A stretch of DNA of 64,000 nt from Azorinus chamasolen (taxonomy: Eukaryota > Mollusca > Bivalvia > Cardiida > Solecurtidae). Shown here piece by piece: positions 33,758-44,740 of the stretch. Positions within the stretch are counted from its first letter, which is position 1. Each line of letters opens with the position of its first letter. The DNA lies in NCBI GenBank assembly GCA_963576725.1, contig OY755240.1:11143878-11207877 (forward strand), written 5' to 3'. The notes beneath the pieces are model-generated. The model was given only the letters and a program-made list of their open reading frames with translations. It had not been told where the DNA came from and made no database searches. The position numbers and the translations under genes are program-made.

Positions 33758-34430
33758 ATTCTAACGCAATCTGTAAATTTCCTAAAATCTGATTGGCTCA
33801 TGTGACCAAATTTGCGGCATATAAAAAGTGTTTTATATGTCGCAAATTCAACCAATCGAAAACGGCCGAATAACAGCAAAAGCCTGTAAATATATTAATG
33901 CACTTTGTTTATCTAACACTTAGATTTACTGATAAATTCGTATGCATACACTGACATATATTCAAGTTCAGTCCGGTATTTTGAAAGTTGTTAATTTCCA
34001 TTCTTTGTCACGACTTGATCGGTCTTTTATATGTCATGTAGAGACTTATTGAGATACTCAAAGCGTTGTGATTCAGATTCAACCTTATTTATCATACTAT
34101 TCAAACATAACGTTATAACGTGACGTCATTGTTACAGACGACGTTTTTGCGTACGGTGCCAAAGACTAAGATAACGTTACTTTTCCTGACATGTGTATTG
34201 AAAGTGTATTGGACATGTAAAATAGCTGTCGCATAATTATTCATGACAAATGTAATTGTGAACTGGCCCGGTGTTTTGACTTTGTGTAAACCAGGATGAA
34301 AAAATCCAGTTATTTTAAGAAATCTGAGAGAAACTGGGCACTATTTCTCGCCTCATCACTCATTCAATCACCTGCGCGCATAGGATATAACGCCAATTTG
34401 GCATTTTTCGTGTTAAGATTGCGTTAGAAT
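33758..34430. repeat. ~673-bp element with 15-bp inverted ends
   Basis: attctaacgcaatct at 33758-33772 and agattgcgttagaat at 34416-34430 are exact inverses. Subterminal internal inverted stretches (aatttgcggcatataaaa ... ttatatgtcgcaaatt) lie at 33800-33850. No open frame of note. Confidence 0.65.
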
Positions 34431-34602
34431 AGGGTTAACCCTACTGTAATTTGAATTTTGCGACGGTATATGAGGTTGTTAACGGTCTTAAATTATTTTA
34501 ATGACTCTGACTTCGGCGTCGCCATTAAAATAATTTGCGACCGTTAAAAACCTCATATACCGTCGCAAATTTCAAATTACAGTAGGATTAACCCTATATT
34601 AA
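34431..34602. repeat. Long foldback directly after the element
   Basis: agggttaaccctactgtaat pairs with attacagtaggattaaccct; the arms run about 57 bp through gcgacggtatatgagg, with an inner attaaaataatttgcgacc hairpin around gacttcggcgtcgcc. An acgggttt/acgcgttt-rich stretch follows to 34700. Confidence 0.8.
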
Positions 34603-34709
34603 CTTATAAGTGAGTATAAACCCGTTTACAAATGCGTTTGTAAGTGAATATATAAACGCGTTTACTAAACGGGTTTAAACGGGTTTAAAACGCGTTTGAA
34701 ACGCACTAA

Positions 34710-34866
34710 GTGGGAAAGAATAACAGATTCTCCACTGTTTCACTCGCCTTTGCAAACATATTAGACGATTGCTAATATAACGAGCAAATGCTCTGTTTAT
34801 CACAATGGTTTCTACAAGTAACTTTTACAGATAAATCAAAAGGCATCACGATGAAGGAATGGGTTA
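34710..34866. repeat. F6-type MITE, right part only
   Basis: gagcaaatgctctgtttatc, acaatggtttctacaag and the end gaaggaatgggttaag match the right half of the element at 35338-35566. Confidence 0.6.
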
Positions 34867-35135
34867 AGATCGAACTGCAGCGAGTATTAGAGTCATATCA
34901 GCATTACGGTCCTAAAATGTGTGCGAACATTTGAATAAAACTGTACATTACGGTTACCGTTAAGTAAACACTCCCCAGGTGTCATTTAATTATAATGTAA
35001 CATGACATTATTTATGACTTCGTGGGCTATCAATAATATTATTATACACTATTATACATCTCTGATTGCTTTATTGCGATGTGATACGACTTATACCAGT
35101 GACTGTGGGGTCTTCAGAACAAAATGTTACTCCAT

Positions 35136-35290
35136 TAACCCTTTCCATCATATGAACGCATTCTCGTACCTTAGCAAATAGAATACGCCGAGATTAGACG
35201 GTTCCTTTATTAGCAATCGTCTGATTGGGGTCTGCTCTGTTTGCTTATAAATTCATAACAGATCTGACTCTAGTGTTTCCAATGATAACA
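35136..35290. repeat. TTAA-MITE F1, left part with foldback
   Basis: TTAA-ccctttccatcatatg at 35135 and a decayed foldback agcaaatagaatacgccgag ... ggggtctgctctgtttgc. No right end was found before the next element. Confidence 0.65.
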
Positions 35291-35337
35291 AACCAGCCTG
35301 TGTACATATGCATTTGTATAGGATAATCTAGTTAATA

Positions 35338-35566
35338 TTAACCTATTACCTCACAGGTTATTTCTGGACTCAACCTCTTTGAATAAATCTACTGAAAAGG
35401 AGCTTTATCTTGAGAAAAGGAAAATGTTAGAGTTTTGTAATTTGAAACCATTGTGATAAATAGAGCATTTGCTCCTATAGGAGCAAATGCTCTATTAATC
35501 ACAATGGTTTCACAAAGTGATTTTTACAGAGTCTTCAAATGTCGTCATTATGAGGGAATGGGTTAA
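35338..35566. repeat. TTAA-MITE family F6, 229 bp
   Basis: TTAA at 35338-35341 and 35563-35566. The ends are cctattacctca and tgagggaatggg. The central foldback is near perfect: ccattgtgataaatagagc with tip tttgctcctataggagcaaa. Confidence 0.85.
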
Positions 35567-35659
35567 TGAAGTCAGTTTATCTTACTAGAATATTCTACAG
35601 GGAAAAGGGCAAACTGCTCTGAAAAATATCAACTCTGTTTAACCTGTAACAAATAATTA

Positions 35660-35838
35660 CAGTAAAACATCACTAAAGTGACAACCAAAACAGTTATAAA
35701 TCTCGGTCTTCAAGGCATGTAATAGCTTAATACAGGACGTAAGTTATGCAAAAAGTACCTGTAGGAGCTTAGTGCATATTTCGTCCTGTATTAAACAACC
35801 ACCTGCTCTTAACTTTAGTTATTTATAGTTGTACCGTA
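35660..35838. repeat. F4 MITE ending just before exon 10
   Basis: Left end tacagtaaaacatcactaa; the core taatacaggacgtaagtta returns as ttcgtcctgtatta. The right end is decayed (ttatagttgtaccgta) and stops about 25 bp from the exon 10 acceptor. Confidence 0.7.
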
Positions 35839-35862
35839 ATTGATTATTTCTGCGTATTCCAG

Positions 35863-36458
35863 AATGTTTCCACAGTTCAATTACCGACGTTGCTATATTT
35901 ATTGATACATCAAGCACCATGAATGAGGAAGATTTCCACGTGTGCCAGGCCGCACTTTCAGAAATGATCGAGTTGATTGACCTACATATTAACACAACGC
36001 GTATAAGCATCACTAGCCTTGGTTCCAACATACAGCCCGTGTTTGGATTTAATGAACACTTTAACAAGGACGATATCCAAATGATAATTAACACTCAAAT
36101 TGGACCACTAGACACATCTCCGGACAATAGTTTCAATGCGACTGAATTGTTGTATTACATAGAATCACAGGCGTTCCAGGGAGCAAGACCAGGATCGAAA
36201 AGAGTAGCAGTGATTTTCACCAATGGAAGATTCAAAACAAACACGGACGTGGAATTCGAGATTATTAAAGGCCAATTACTGAACAGAAACATAACAACCG
36301 TTTGTGTAGGCAGTGGGAGTAACACTGATATGGACACGCTTCTAAAGCTGACCAATGATGAGTTCGACGTGTTTGTCGAATCAAGTACTGACTTTCAGTA
36401 TTTGAAAGCTCTGCAATCTTATGTGACGTACAATGTGTGTGAATTGAGTGGAAGTTAG
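35863..36458 (+). CDS. Gene A exon 10: VWA domain 2, C terminus
   Basis: 596 bp from acceptor tgcgtattccag to a TAG stop at 36456-36458, entering in phase 1. Begins ECFHSSITDVAIFIDTSSTM: a complete VWA domain on one exon, whereas domain 1 is split over three. The MIDAS D-x-S-x-S is DTSST and the threonine is probably in NATELL, but the third acidic position reads FTNG instead of T-D-G, so metal binding may be weakened. It ends VCELSGS. Sequons at NTT, NAT and NIT. The first strand to last helix order is normal for the family (~180 residues). Confidence 0.93.
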
Positions 36459-36480
36459 ACAAACAGATGTGGTCTCTTGT

Positions 36481-36720
36481 TTAACCCTGTTCTCCATATA
36501 TAAGCATTTCTATGCACTTGCAAACAGAGCATACCCTGATCAGATGGCTCCTCTAGGAGCTGTCTTATCAGGGTCTGCTCAGTTTGCTTATGATACAACA
36601 TATATCTTATTCTACAATTTCTGCCATTGCTAAAACGTCACGTGTCCCTGTGCTATAATAACAAATTAATCTAATTAATATTCATGATGTCATCAGTTCT
36701 TTCATAAATATTCATGAAGT
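36481..36720. repeat. F1 MITE in the 3' UTR of gene A
   Basis: TTAA-ccctgttctcc begins 22 bp after the stop codon. The foldback gcaaacagagcataccctga ... cagggtctgctcagtttgc is intact, the right end is not clear. No AATAAA is found between stop and element; the poly(A) site is unknown. Confidence 0.65.
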
Positions 36721-36811
36721 AAAGAGATAACTGGAAATTCATTTGTTATAATATACGGTGAGTCAGTCCTCCTGAGTTGTTGACGAATCTGTGATCGCCA
36801 TTGCAATCATT

Positions 36812-37055
36812 TTAACTCTTCTCTTGCTGAATTTTAAAATACATTTCTCCTTCTTTACCCAGGCCCTGTTGTATAATTATATACATCTTCACTGTGTACA
36901 AGTATTTCGCTGTGTAATCACTGCTGTGGAGTGCACTGGTTGCACAATCAACATAAAAATAGTGCAGACCCTGATGAGACAGCTCCTGCAGGGGCTGTCT
37001 CATCTGGGTCTTCACTATTTACAGGTAGATATGTTGACGTGAATAGCAAGCCTTA
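36812..37055. repeat. TTAA-MITE family F2, copy 4
   Basis: Left TTAA at 36812 with ctcttctcttgctga, foldback agctcctgcaggggct, right end gtgaatagcaagcc without the final TTAA. Confidence 0.8.
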
Positions 37056-38027
37056 TCATGCCCCAAATCGTTGATGCTCGAATCCTCTCAACTCAGAATC
37101 ATCAGAACTGTGTTTAACTATTGGTCCACTCGGTATGAAATGCTTAACATTGCTAGAGGATTTGAAATTGAAAAACAGCGCACACCGAGATGAGAGGGAT
37201 TCTTTTTAGCCTTCTTATTCGAGTCTACACTGTTTACGACTGGCAGCTCATGCGCATTTCGGATTGAAAGGGTTATTGATGTTTTAGTACATTGGCATTT
37301 GTTCTGAACTAAACGTAGTCGACATATTGTGTTTAAGACATTCCGTAACAGACTAACATTTAACGCTTTACTCCATAGATACTAATAGAAAAGTCTTTTG
37401 ACGCCTAAGCAAACAAAGTAGACCCCAGATATGATGTCTTCAGTTAGATTCATCTTACCAGAGTCTACTCTTCTTGCTTATGGGATTATGAAGATATAAT
37501 TCAAAAATGTCTGCCAGAGTTAAATATGTCCTTGGTCATATGCCATTTTAAGTATTCAGCTCTTTATGAGGGCGTTAAAATATGAATGCGATTCGGTGTA
37601 TTTTGAGAAGCATTAAAATCATTATCCAATTCCTTCAATATAGTTACCACCATGTAAAATACAAAATGTCAGTTTTTAGTCCATTTTTTATGGATGTTTT
37701 ATAATATACCGTTCAAATGTGCTTGCAAATAGTTGTATTTTGAGAAGTATTACAATAATTATCTCAATGCTTCAAAATAGTTACCACTCTGCGAGAATTT
37801 TGCAAGTGTGATATTGTCTCTCAGCAATCTGGTTTGTGGCCTTAATAAACAAGAAAAGTCACAGTTGCAATGTTAGGCAAATACGGGGAAAACGGAAAGT
37901 CGAGGACATTTTCCTGTTTCATGAAGTGGCGTACAATGGCCGCAATATATGACTAAGCACTGTCATGCAACAGCCTGACACTACGGATATCAGTTACTGA
38001 ACTAGCTCTTCAATATGCGAATGACGA
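37056..38027. other. Intergenic between genes A and B
   Basis: An F1-type foldback remnant at 37395-37475, and a weak direct repeat of ttttgagaag-atta-aat-attatc at 37590-37640 and 37737-37790. No gene seen. Confidence 0.5.
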
Positions 38028-38210
38028 TAACTTTAGTATAAATATCGGTCTCGGGGACACATGGCAGCTAAATGCAGGGTGGAAGTCAGGCAGAAAGCTC
38101 CTCTAGAAGTTCTATGCCTGACTTTCATCCTGTATGAAGTAACCACCTGCCTAAAAGTATCTAAACTATTTTCTACTAGAATTCCGATTTAGAGAGGTTT
38201 TACTGTACGT
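38028..38210. repeat. Pogo/Tigger-like MITE F4
   Basis: Clean right end gatttagagaggttttactg; core agaaagctcctctagaagttc with aatgcagggtggaagtcagg arms. The left end is worn. Confidence 0.7.
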
Positions 38211-38241
38211 GCGTCAGACATGGAGTAATCGGTTAAATAAA

Positions 38242-39240
38242 TAGAGAATAATAGGTTAGTGCCGTAGATGGGACGCTTTATCCGACGAGGGGAGAAAACT
38301 GCCGAGCCTCAACTGTTTTCTCTCCGAGTCGGATAAAGGCGTCCCATCTACGGCACTAACCTATTATTCGATTTATCCAGTCTATATAGTTAAATGTCTT
38401 TTTTGTAGACTCATAACACTCTTGAAATAATTTACATTGAAAATGCAGTTTTTCGATCAACGGATCCCTCCCTTTTCACTTCCATTTAGACGTAAATAGA
38501 TCTAATGAGCTACCGCAGAGGAATATAGTTTCGATACTTGTATTACTAGAAGGGAAACGTGGTTGAATTTGAAAAGTAAGATGATTTGAATCGAGGGTCG
38601 ACAAGTTATTTCAAACAGACATGATCTATATTCTTTGGTCAAATTCGAGTTACGTAGTCTCGGTTTCTATTTTTAGATCTACCTAACGTCACTCAGAAAT
38701 CGATGGAACTGGACAGGCTATATCTAGGTTTATGACTATCACCGCACCTGTAAGAGTTTATCAATCAAATAATCATGAGAGTGAAAAGAAAACATTTACT
38801 ATTTATCTGTCAATCTTTGCTTCCAGGTTTGATTTGATCAAAAACGGGTTTTGCCAGCGGTGGATTAAATTAATAAAAGTGATAAATCAACGTCATTTTG
38901 CATGTGGCCTCAGTGGCGTAATCGGTAAGGGTGACGTCTCTAGAGAGATTAGAATTAGTTTTTGTAGGATCAGGCGCGGGTTCGAATCCAGCTGTAGCCA
39001 ATTATTTTTATTTTTTATCATTTGAATAATTCTTCTGGTGACCAAATAGATCTGTTAGATCTATTCCATCAACATGTTTACGAATATTTACAGAAAACTA
39101 AAATAGTTCCATGGTTATAGAATCATTACGCCTATCTACTAACCTAATAAACCTTCCACTACCGGAAGTAACCTAATAAACCTAAGTTTATTTGCACCCC
39201 CTTTATTATGTCACTAGAGAAGCCTGGTGACTGGATAAAA
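38242..39240 (+). mobile_element. Foldback element carrying a tRNA-like module, copy 2
   Basis: Starts with the same foldback as 9384 (38245-38369; ataataggttagtgccg arms), then the same body (gcagtttttcgatcaacgga, taaatagatctaatgagctac, gtaagagtttatc). A different tRNA-like module follows at 38905-39000, then aaaatagttcc and an end with cctaagtttattt and gtgactggataaaa. It lacks the internal duplication of copy 1. Confidence 0.65.
38905..39000 (+). other. tRNA-like module (Ser/Leu-type length)
   Basis: An A-box (agtggcgtaatcggtaag) and a good B-box (gggttcgaatcca), 96 nt overall, with TGGC/GCCA able to close the ends. The extra length between boxes fits a long variable arm, but stems are imperfect. 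Unrelated to the module in copy 1 at 10290. Confidence 0.5.
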
Positions 39241-39904
39241 GCCGTTGTGTTGTTACCTCTTGCAGTCCGTTATATGAACGCTGGTCTCCCAATCTGTCAT
39301 GAGATCACACCTCCCTAGTTTGTTTATTTTGTCTAAATACGTATTGCCTTCTATTAACGCATTGTTACTGTTGTATAGATGTTTTTGTAATTTGCTCTAG
39401 TCCATCTTACCAATCTTCGTACTTATTTGAAACCAAACATTATTTACCTGCATTCATTAAAGTAACTTTTTCATTTCGAATACTCAACAATAATAACACC
39501 GTGGTTATTTATTAGTTGGTTTTTAATAGGACATGTACGCAATAGTTTTTAACTTTATGTCAGTTTGGCGGCGACATAACTTTTTGATCGGATTTATATA
39601 ATTGCACATTCAAACGGAGCAGACCCTATAGGAGCTATACGTTCGGCGTGCATCCTGTAAAGTATGATAATACTCATATGAAGGAAAGAATTAAGAATTA
39701 TGTCAGTCTTTTCATACAGAACCTAGAATATGTTCTTAATTTCTGAAATTGCCTAAACTTACATGAAAACAATACGTTCCAAGTTTTAATCGCTCTAGAT
39801 AAATCACTGAAACCATATGTAAATGGAAAACATTCTGAATTTTGAATGATTCAGTTGATTATGTCCCGTGCCTATAGGTGTCCGCTTTCTCTTTGTGCTT
39901 ACAA
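39241..39904. other. Intergenic, no gene recognised
   Basis: Only an F1-type half-foldback near 39608-39690 (acggagcagaccctatagga, tgaaggaaagaattaag) was noted. Confidence 0.5.
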
Positions 39905-40110
39905 CCCTCACTCTCTCTCTTTCTCTCTCTCTCTCTCTTCTCCCTCTGTCTCTCAGTTTCTCTGTCTCTCAGTTTCTCTGTCTCTGTCCCTGTCTTTGTA
40001 TCAGTCTCACTGTCTCGCTGTCTGTCGTTGTTTGTCTGTCTGTCTCTGTCTCTGTCTCTGTCTCTGTCTGGCCGTCTCTATCTCTATCTTCACATCCATC
40101 TGACCTTCCA
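39905..40110. repeat. CT-rich low-complexity tract
   Basis: tctctctttctctctct and ctgtctctgtctctgtctct repeats. Open frames through it are artefacts. Confidence 0.9.
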
Positions 40111-40125
40111 TCTGTCTATCTTTTT

Positions 40126-40260
40126 AAATGTCGGAGGAAGGGAAAAATAAACTAGTCTTCCAGAACCACCACAAGAAGTTTACATCATCTACGCGGACAT
40201 CGAGGCTTTGATTACCAATGAACCCCTCAGAAACACATGACGAATACGAGGAACAAAAGG
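40126..40260 (+). pseudogene. Second family-B DNA polymerase relic
   Basis: Homologous to 3548-3700. One frame gives MSEEGKNKLVFQNHHK; the next part, with VYIIYADIEAL, is shifted by one frame, and stops follow. YADIEAL is an Exo I motif (Asp and Glu) of B-family polymerases, as in Polinton/Maverick elements. Non-coding homology with unit 1 continues to about 40455 (atcaggcacaatatcaccac, atccggacctggggt). The zinc-finger part seen at 3464 is missing here. Confidence 0.6.
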
Positions 40261-40455
40261 GAACACCATGGCCGCTTAGAACAAGTGATCATGTATATAG
40301 TATCAGGCACAATATCACCACTCTACAAGTTCTGGTAACTTGAGATAAACTCTGACAGCAGGTTAACCTTTGCCATACTAAAGAAAATAATATTTGCTCA
40401 AATCCGGACCTGGGGTCATTTATATTTTTCAATATCCTCTCGTGCTTTTAAACAA

Positions 40456-40750
40456 GAACTGTTCAAGTGTCTACACCTGTGCACGTAGTTCCTCTTATAA
40501 TATTTTACCTGTTAAGTAATTGTTATCTACACAAGGTTTCGTGTTATTTCGCTTTATTTCTCTAATAAAACAAAATGTCAAACGGTTTATACCCAGTTGA
40601 GACACAGATTTACCCGGCACATCTAATGAATCTCAATGGTTACAGCAGATTGGCCACTTGTGTGGATTATGGTAAGAGTAGACCCATTATACTTAGTGGT
40701 CGGCCGGAAAATGGCTATGGACTGTTTAATTCAATATCAATATTTTGTAG
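40456..40750. other. Insertion sequence in unit 2
   Basis: Unit 1 has the minisatellite directly after this point (3915), while unit 2 has about 3.4 kb of other sequence (40456-43915). No gene seen in this part. Confidence 0.5.
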
Positions 40751-40958
40751 TACAGTAAAACCTCTCTCTAATGGCCTCTAAATTGTGTTAATTAGTTGGT
40801 ATTTAGAGCAGGTGGCTAATTAAAGCAATGTGAAAGTAAAACAGAACGCTCCTATAAGAGCGTTCTTTTATACTTTCACCTTGCTTTAAGCAGTCACCTG
40901 CCTTCAACACAAAATACGTGATGTAATTTAGTAACCGCTATAGAGAGGTTTTACTGTA
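40751..40958. repeat. Pogo/Tigger-like MITE F4, well preserved
   Basis: tacagtaaaacctctctcta and ctatagagaggttttactgta are inverted ends at TA. The central foldback aagcaatgtgaaagtaaaac pairs with tactttcaccttgctt around gaacgctcctataagagcgttc. Confidence 0.9.
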
Positions 40959-41222
40959 GCACATCAACAAATACAGTTTATAGAACCACTCAAAACATAC
41001 AATACAGAACTTCTGTAAACTGTCCACCCTGAATGGTGTGTTTAAATGTATTTGAGTGTTTTACGCTTTTGCCGCCAGAGTTGCCGGTAACCGACCCACA
41101 TGACATCATGAATGATTATCTTTGGAAACAGTTTGGATGACAAACAGTACATAAGAACTCACTAGCAGGCGTCAGGAGCGTATGACTAAACACTGGATAT
41201 GAGATTCATATCCACGGATATG

Positions 41223-41605
41223 AATGGAAAAGTAGTAAAGTCAAGCAGGCAAAGCCACATGCAAGACGCAACCACCACCAAAACACCGAGACAGCATCAC
41301 ACACACACACACACACACAACCACACACCCAAACGTACACACACACGAAATGAACACAGAAAACACCAAAAGACACACAAGAACCAGGGACAAACGTTCC
41401 ACAACATGAACAAACCACAAGCACAAAGACGCAAGGCAAACAAAAGGAAGGGTGACAAAGAGAGTACCGCCTTGGCACGGTCAGCAGCAAAAACACCTCT
41501 GGGGGTTTAAACCGGTTTACGGACGTCCTTACCTCACACTTCTCTCAAAGTCACCCTAGCTTTACAAATATTGTAAATAAAAGTATCCCCGCTGGACTTA
41601 CCCAC
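41223..41605 (+). repeat. Dispersed repeat R9, fullest copy
   Basis: From aatggaaaagtagtaaagtc to gtatccccgctggac. Contains (CA)n, aaatgaacacagaaaacacc, acaaacgttccacaacatg, gtttaaaccggtttacggac and tcaccctagctttacaaata. Confidence 0.8.
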
Positions 41606-42462
41606 AACAAAGACGACGGTAAACACAGGACAACATGTAAAACATAGCATAATAACTGTGACAATCCGTCTATTATGTACTCAATGACTTTGCTGAAGTC
41701 AGAGCACCTGCAGGTAAGCCGTTAAGGGCACGACAGGGAAAAAGTAATACATGAGTTAAACCTCTCAAACAATGATGAAAATTGAGTGATAGTTAATAAA
41801 AAAAAAAAATACAGTGTCTATTCTAGAAATTTGAAAATAGGGGTGGGGTAGTCTCATCAATAAACTGTAAGACAGCATGCTAATTTTATGACGCTTTTCG
41901 TCTTACGGTGTACTCTGCTGGGATATGCTTAAACCGAAAGTAGCTTAATATCACCATTTAGAGTATACAAATGTGAATTTGGGCGGAGGTGGGGTCGGCG
42001 ATTGGGCTTGCCCCTGTCCAAAAAGGGGGATTTTAAAACAAACCGGGGGTAGGTGGGGGACTAACACGATATCAAAGAGAAAGGACATACTTAACAGAAA
42101 AGTAAAACTCACTGGAATGATGACAATTTTGTAAAATAAAATTGAAGGGCCAGGGCCATCTTTTGTATTTATGTTTGTTTCCACCCTTTAGAATTTGTTC
42201 AGAATTGAGAACTACACATGTACAGTTCTAATCCTAAACATCTGATTGTAAAGTATATTCAGTGTATTTGGAAGGGGTTGTACTCGCTTGAGCTGTCTCC
42301 ATATTCCCTGGTTTTAAAAAGAAATCTGTAATTCTGTCCTTTTCCAAAATGATTCCTGTCTAAACACCTCTTAACAAATTACATGCTGAGCTGAAAAGTG
42401 GTTATAAATATCAAAATCTAAGTTAGCTTGTGCTCCAAACTGGCAATTTCTATAAATGCAAT
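41606..42462. other. Intergenic, no gene recognised
   Basis: A-run near 41800; G-rich stretch 41836-42055 (ggggtggggtag, ggtaggtggggg). No coding sequence recognised. Confidence 0.5.
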
Positions 42463-42534
42463 CAGTGTAGTTTAATGGAAGAACACCTCCTCTGCTTAGC
42501 CATAGAGGGAGTCTAGGTTCAAATCCTAGCACTG
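42463..42534 (+). tRNA. tRNA-like, possibly a pseudogene
   Basis: 72 nt closed by cagtg/cactg. The T-arm is perfect (ctagg-ttcaaat-cctag), the D-arm region is agtttaatggaagaaca, and the anticodon arm cctct/agagg leaves a 10-base loop instead of 7. The oversize loop argues for a pseudogene or SINE head; the isotype cannot be assigned. Confidence 0.4.
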
Positions 42535-42539
42535 CCTAT

Positions 42540-43327
42540 TGGAAATGTTTTTTGGAGTCAGTAAGTGATATTGATCACCTTTAAACAGAAAAAGAAATTT
42601 GTCCAAAACAAATATTATGATACTATGTGCGCTTTTTGTGGCAATTGCTTTAGCAGGGTGACAGTTGGGGATTACGTTTAGTATGGTATCTTTTTTTGGT
42701 CACATTTCTGCTGACTGGTGACACATGATCCTTTCATTGCTTCTGTTGTAATTATTCCTGTCATATTTCTCACTTTCTTGCCCGTGTGTATCTCAAAATA
42801 GATCAAGTATTAACTATTTCAAACTGGATTTTGATTCATCATCAGTACAGGGGTTTATGTAGCTTAATGAGTTTCATTTATATGCAGTACCAACATTTCA
42901 TTGCCAACCAATATCAACTTATCCTCTCATTTCAAAATTGCACACATAGCCATGGTATGTATGAGTTTGCAATACTAATTGTGAATTTATTTACAGTGAG
43001 TGTCCTGATTTTTGTCTAGCCTGCTTGAAGTGGCCAAAGTGGCAACTGTGTATGTGCATTCATATGTCTGTGACGTGTATGTTTGTCTTTTTGATTTTGT
43101 CACAGGCATACCAATATATTTTGTATCAGCAAATCTCCATATAATCTGGCGCATATCATGAGTAGATAGTGTACCAGGTACAAGGGCCTTAACTCTAGCA
43201 TCACACATTTTGAAAGTTATCCCTGATTTAAATTTTGTTTATTCACTGGGACAATATTTTTTGATTGACGGGTTAATTAGTCGCTAGTAGATAGTGTAGT
43301 TTTAGTAGGAATAATCAGTGTCGTGAT
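42540..43327. other. Intergenic, no gene recognised
   Basis: AT-rich, no repeat family of this window recognised. Confidence 0.5.
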
Positions 43328-43696
43328 TAACCCTTTCCCTGGTGAATATTTATGTAGGAAAAAATGACGTCATGAATATCAATAATATTATTTTTTATAA
43401 TGGTATATGAACACGACATTTTTGCTCAGGCAGATTCTGTAGAATCAGATCCATATTCTAAACAATAATTTGACATACATAAATGTATGTTCTTACGTTT
43501 AGACCTCATGATCTATTGCCTTAGATGAACGATACCAGAGACATATGCATACATATGTATATGACTCTGACGATACTGGGCACTGTTATTATTACCATAA
43601 TCATTATTTTTATGTAGGAACCCTCTGGCCTGGGTCTATTCTATTTTCAGATGCTTGTCTGCTTGAAAACACGTTTTTATGAAGAAAATGGTTAAT
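43328..43696. repeat. TTAA-MITE F1, enlarged or composite
   Basis: Left TTAA-ccctttccctggtg at about 43328; right end aacacgtttttatgaagaaaa-tggttaa near 43696. The foldback is half lost (ctgggtctattctattttc). Confidence 0.6.
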
Positions 43697-43915
43697 TTGA
43701 CGCATCTTAAGCACATGTAGACCATTTCTTTAGTGTTTCCTGTACTAAGTAAGACTTGAAATACACATACTTTCTTTAAATTCTTTATTTATTTGTTTTT
43801 ACTTTATCTCAGACAGTAAGAGATGTAAAACTGTTGATTGTCGATTCCCGTTAGAGGCAGTGCCTTAGTTATATTAAATAAGTTATGAACCTTTTCCGGA
43901 TACTTTTCGAACACC

Positions 43916-44740
43916 CCTCGTACTGTTTGCATAATTGGGTGTGTATTGTTTACAGAGAGGTGTTTGTACACTCTACAGAGAGGGGTAAGTGTTGTTGGCA
44001 TAATTGGATGTGTATTGTGTACAGAGAGGTGTTTGTACAATCCAAAGAGAGGAGTAAGTACTGTGTGCACAATTAGGTGTATTTGCATGACTGGGTGTGC
44101 ATTGGGCACATATAGGTTTTTGTACACTCGACAGAGAGGAGTATATTGGATACAGAAGGTGGTATGTATTATCTACGTGGAGGGATATGTACTGTTTACC
44201 GAGAATAGTATGAATTGTATATAGATAGGGGTGTTTGTTGTTTACAGAGAGGTGAATACTGTGTACAGTGAGTGGTATGTATTGTTTACAGAGAGGTTAA
44301 AACATATTTTACGTAGAGGGGTGAATATTATCTACAGAGAGGTATCTATTTTCTGCAGAGAAAGTGTGCTTAGTTTACAGAGAGGTTATGTAGTGTTTCC
44401 TGAGATCGTATGTCTTGTTTACAGAGGGGGCATGCATTATTTACTGACAATTGCATGTATTGTTTACAGAACGTGGTATGAATTGTTTGCCGATAGTGGT
44501 GTTATTGTTTACTGAGAAAGGTGTGTATTGTCTACAGAGGATGGTATATATTGTTTACATAGTTGTGTTTGTAGTGGTTATAGAGAGATGTGTGTATTGT
44601 CTACAGAGACGGATGTATATTGTTTACTGAAAAAGGGTATGTATAGTCTACAACGAAGTGTGAGTGGTGTCTACAGGTAGAGGTGTGTATTGTTGACAGA
44701 GAGGGTTTGTATTGTTTTCTGAGTGGGCTATGTATATTAA
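43916..44740. repeat. Minisatellite, unit-2 counterpart of 3915-4520
   Basis: About 35 imperfect units of tgtattgtttacagagagg, more diverged than in unit 1. Open frames through it are artefacts. Confidence 0.9.

Larger units (their letters stand above)
11584..36458 (+). other. Gene A locus: secreted EGF/VWA protein, 10 exons
   Basis: Ten exons join with matching phases to 1851 bases (616 codons plus stop). Order: signal peptide; Cys-rich N-terminal module (exons 2-3); three EGF modules (exons 4-6); VWA domain 1 (exons 7-9); VWA domain 2 (exon 10). Signal peptide, EGF and VWA with MIDAS residues point to an extracellular adhesion, matrix or recognition protein of matrilin-like layout. In molluscs such proteins occur in shell or byssal matrix and in haemolymph, but nothing here decides between these. 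Every internal splice site fits GT/AG, and a paralogue with the same exon phases starts at 45653. Extra exons could be missed in the long introns 3 and 5. Confidence 0.85.
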
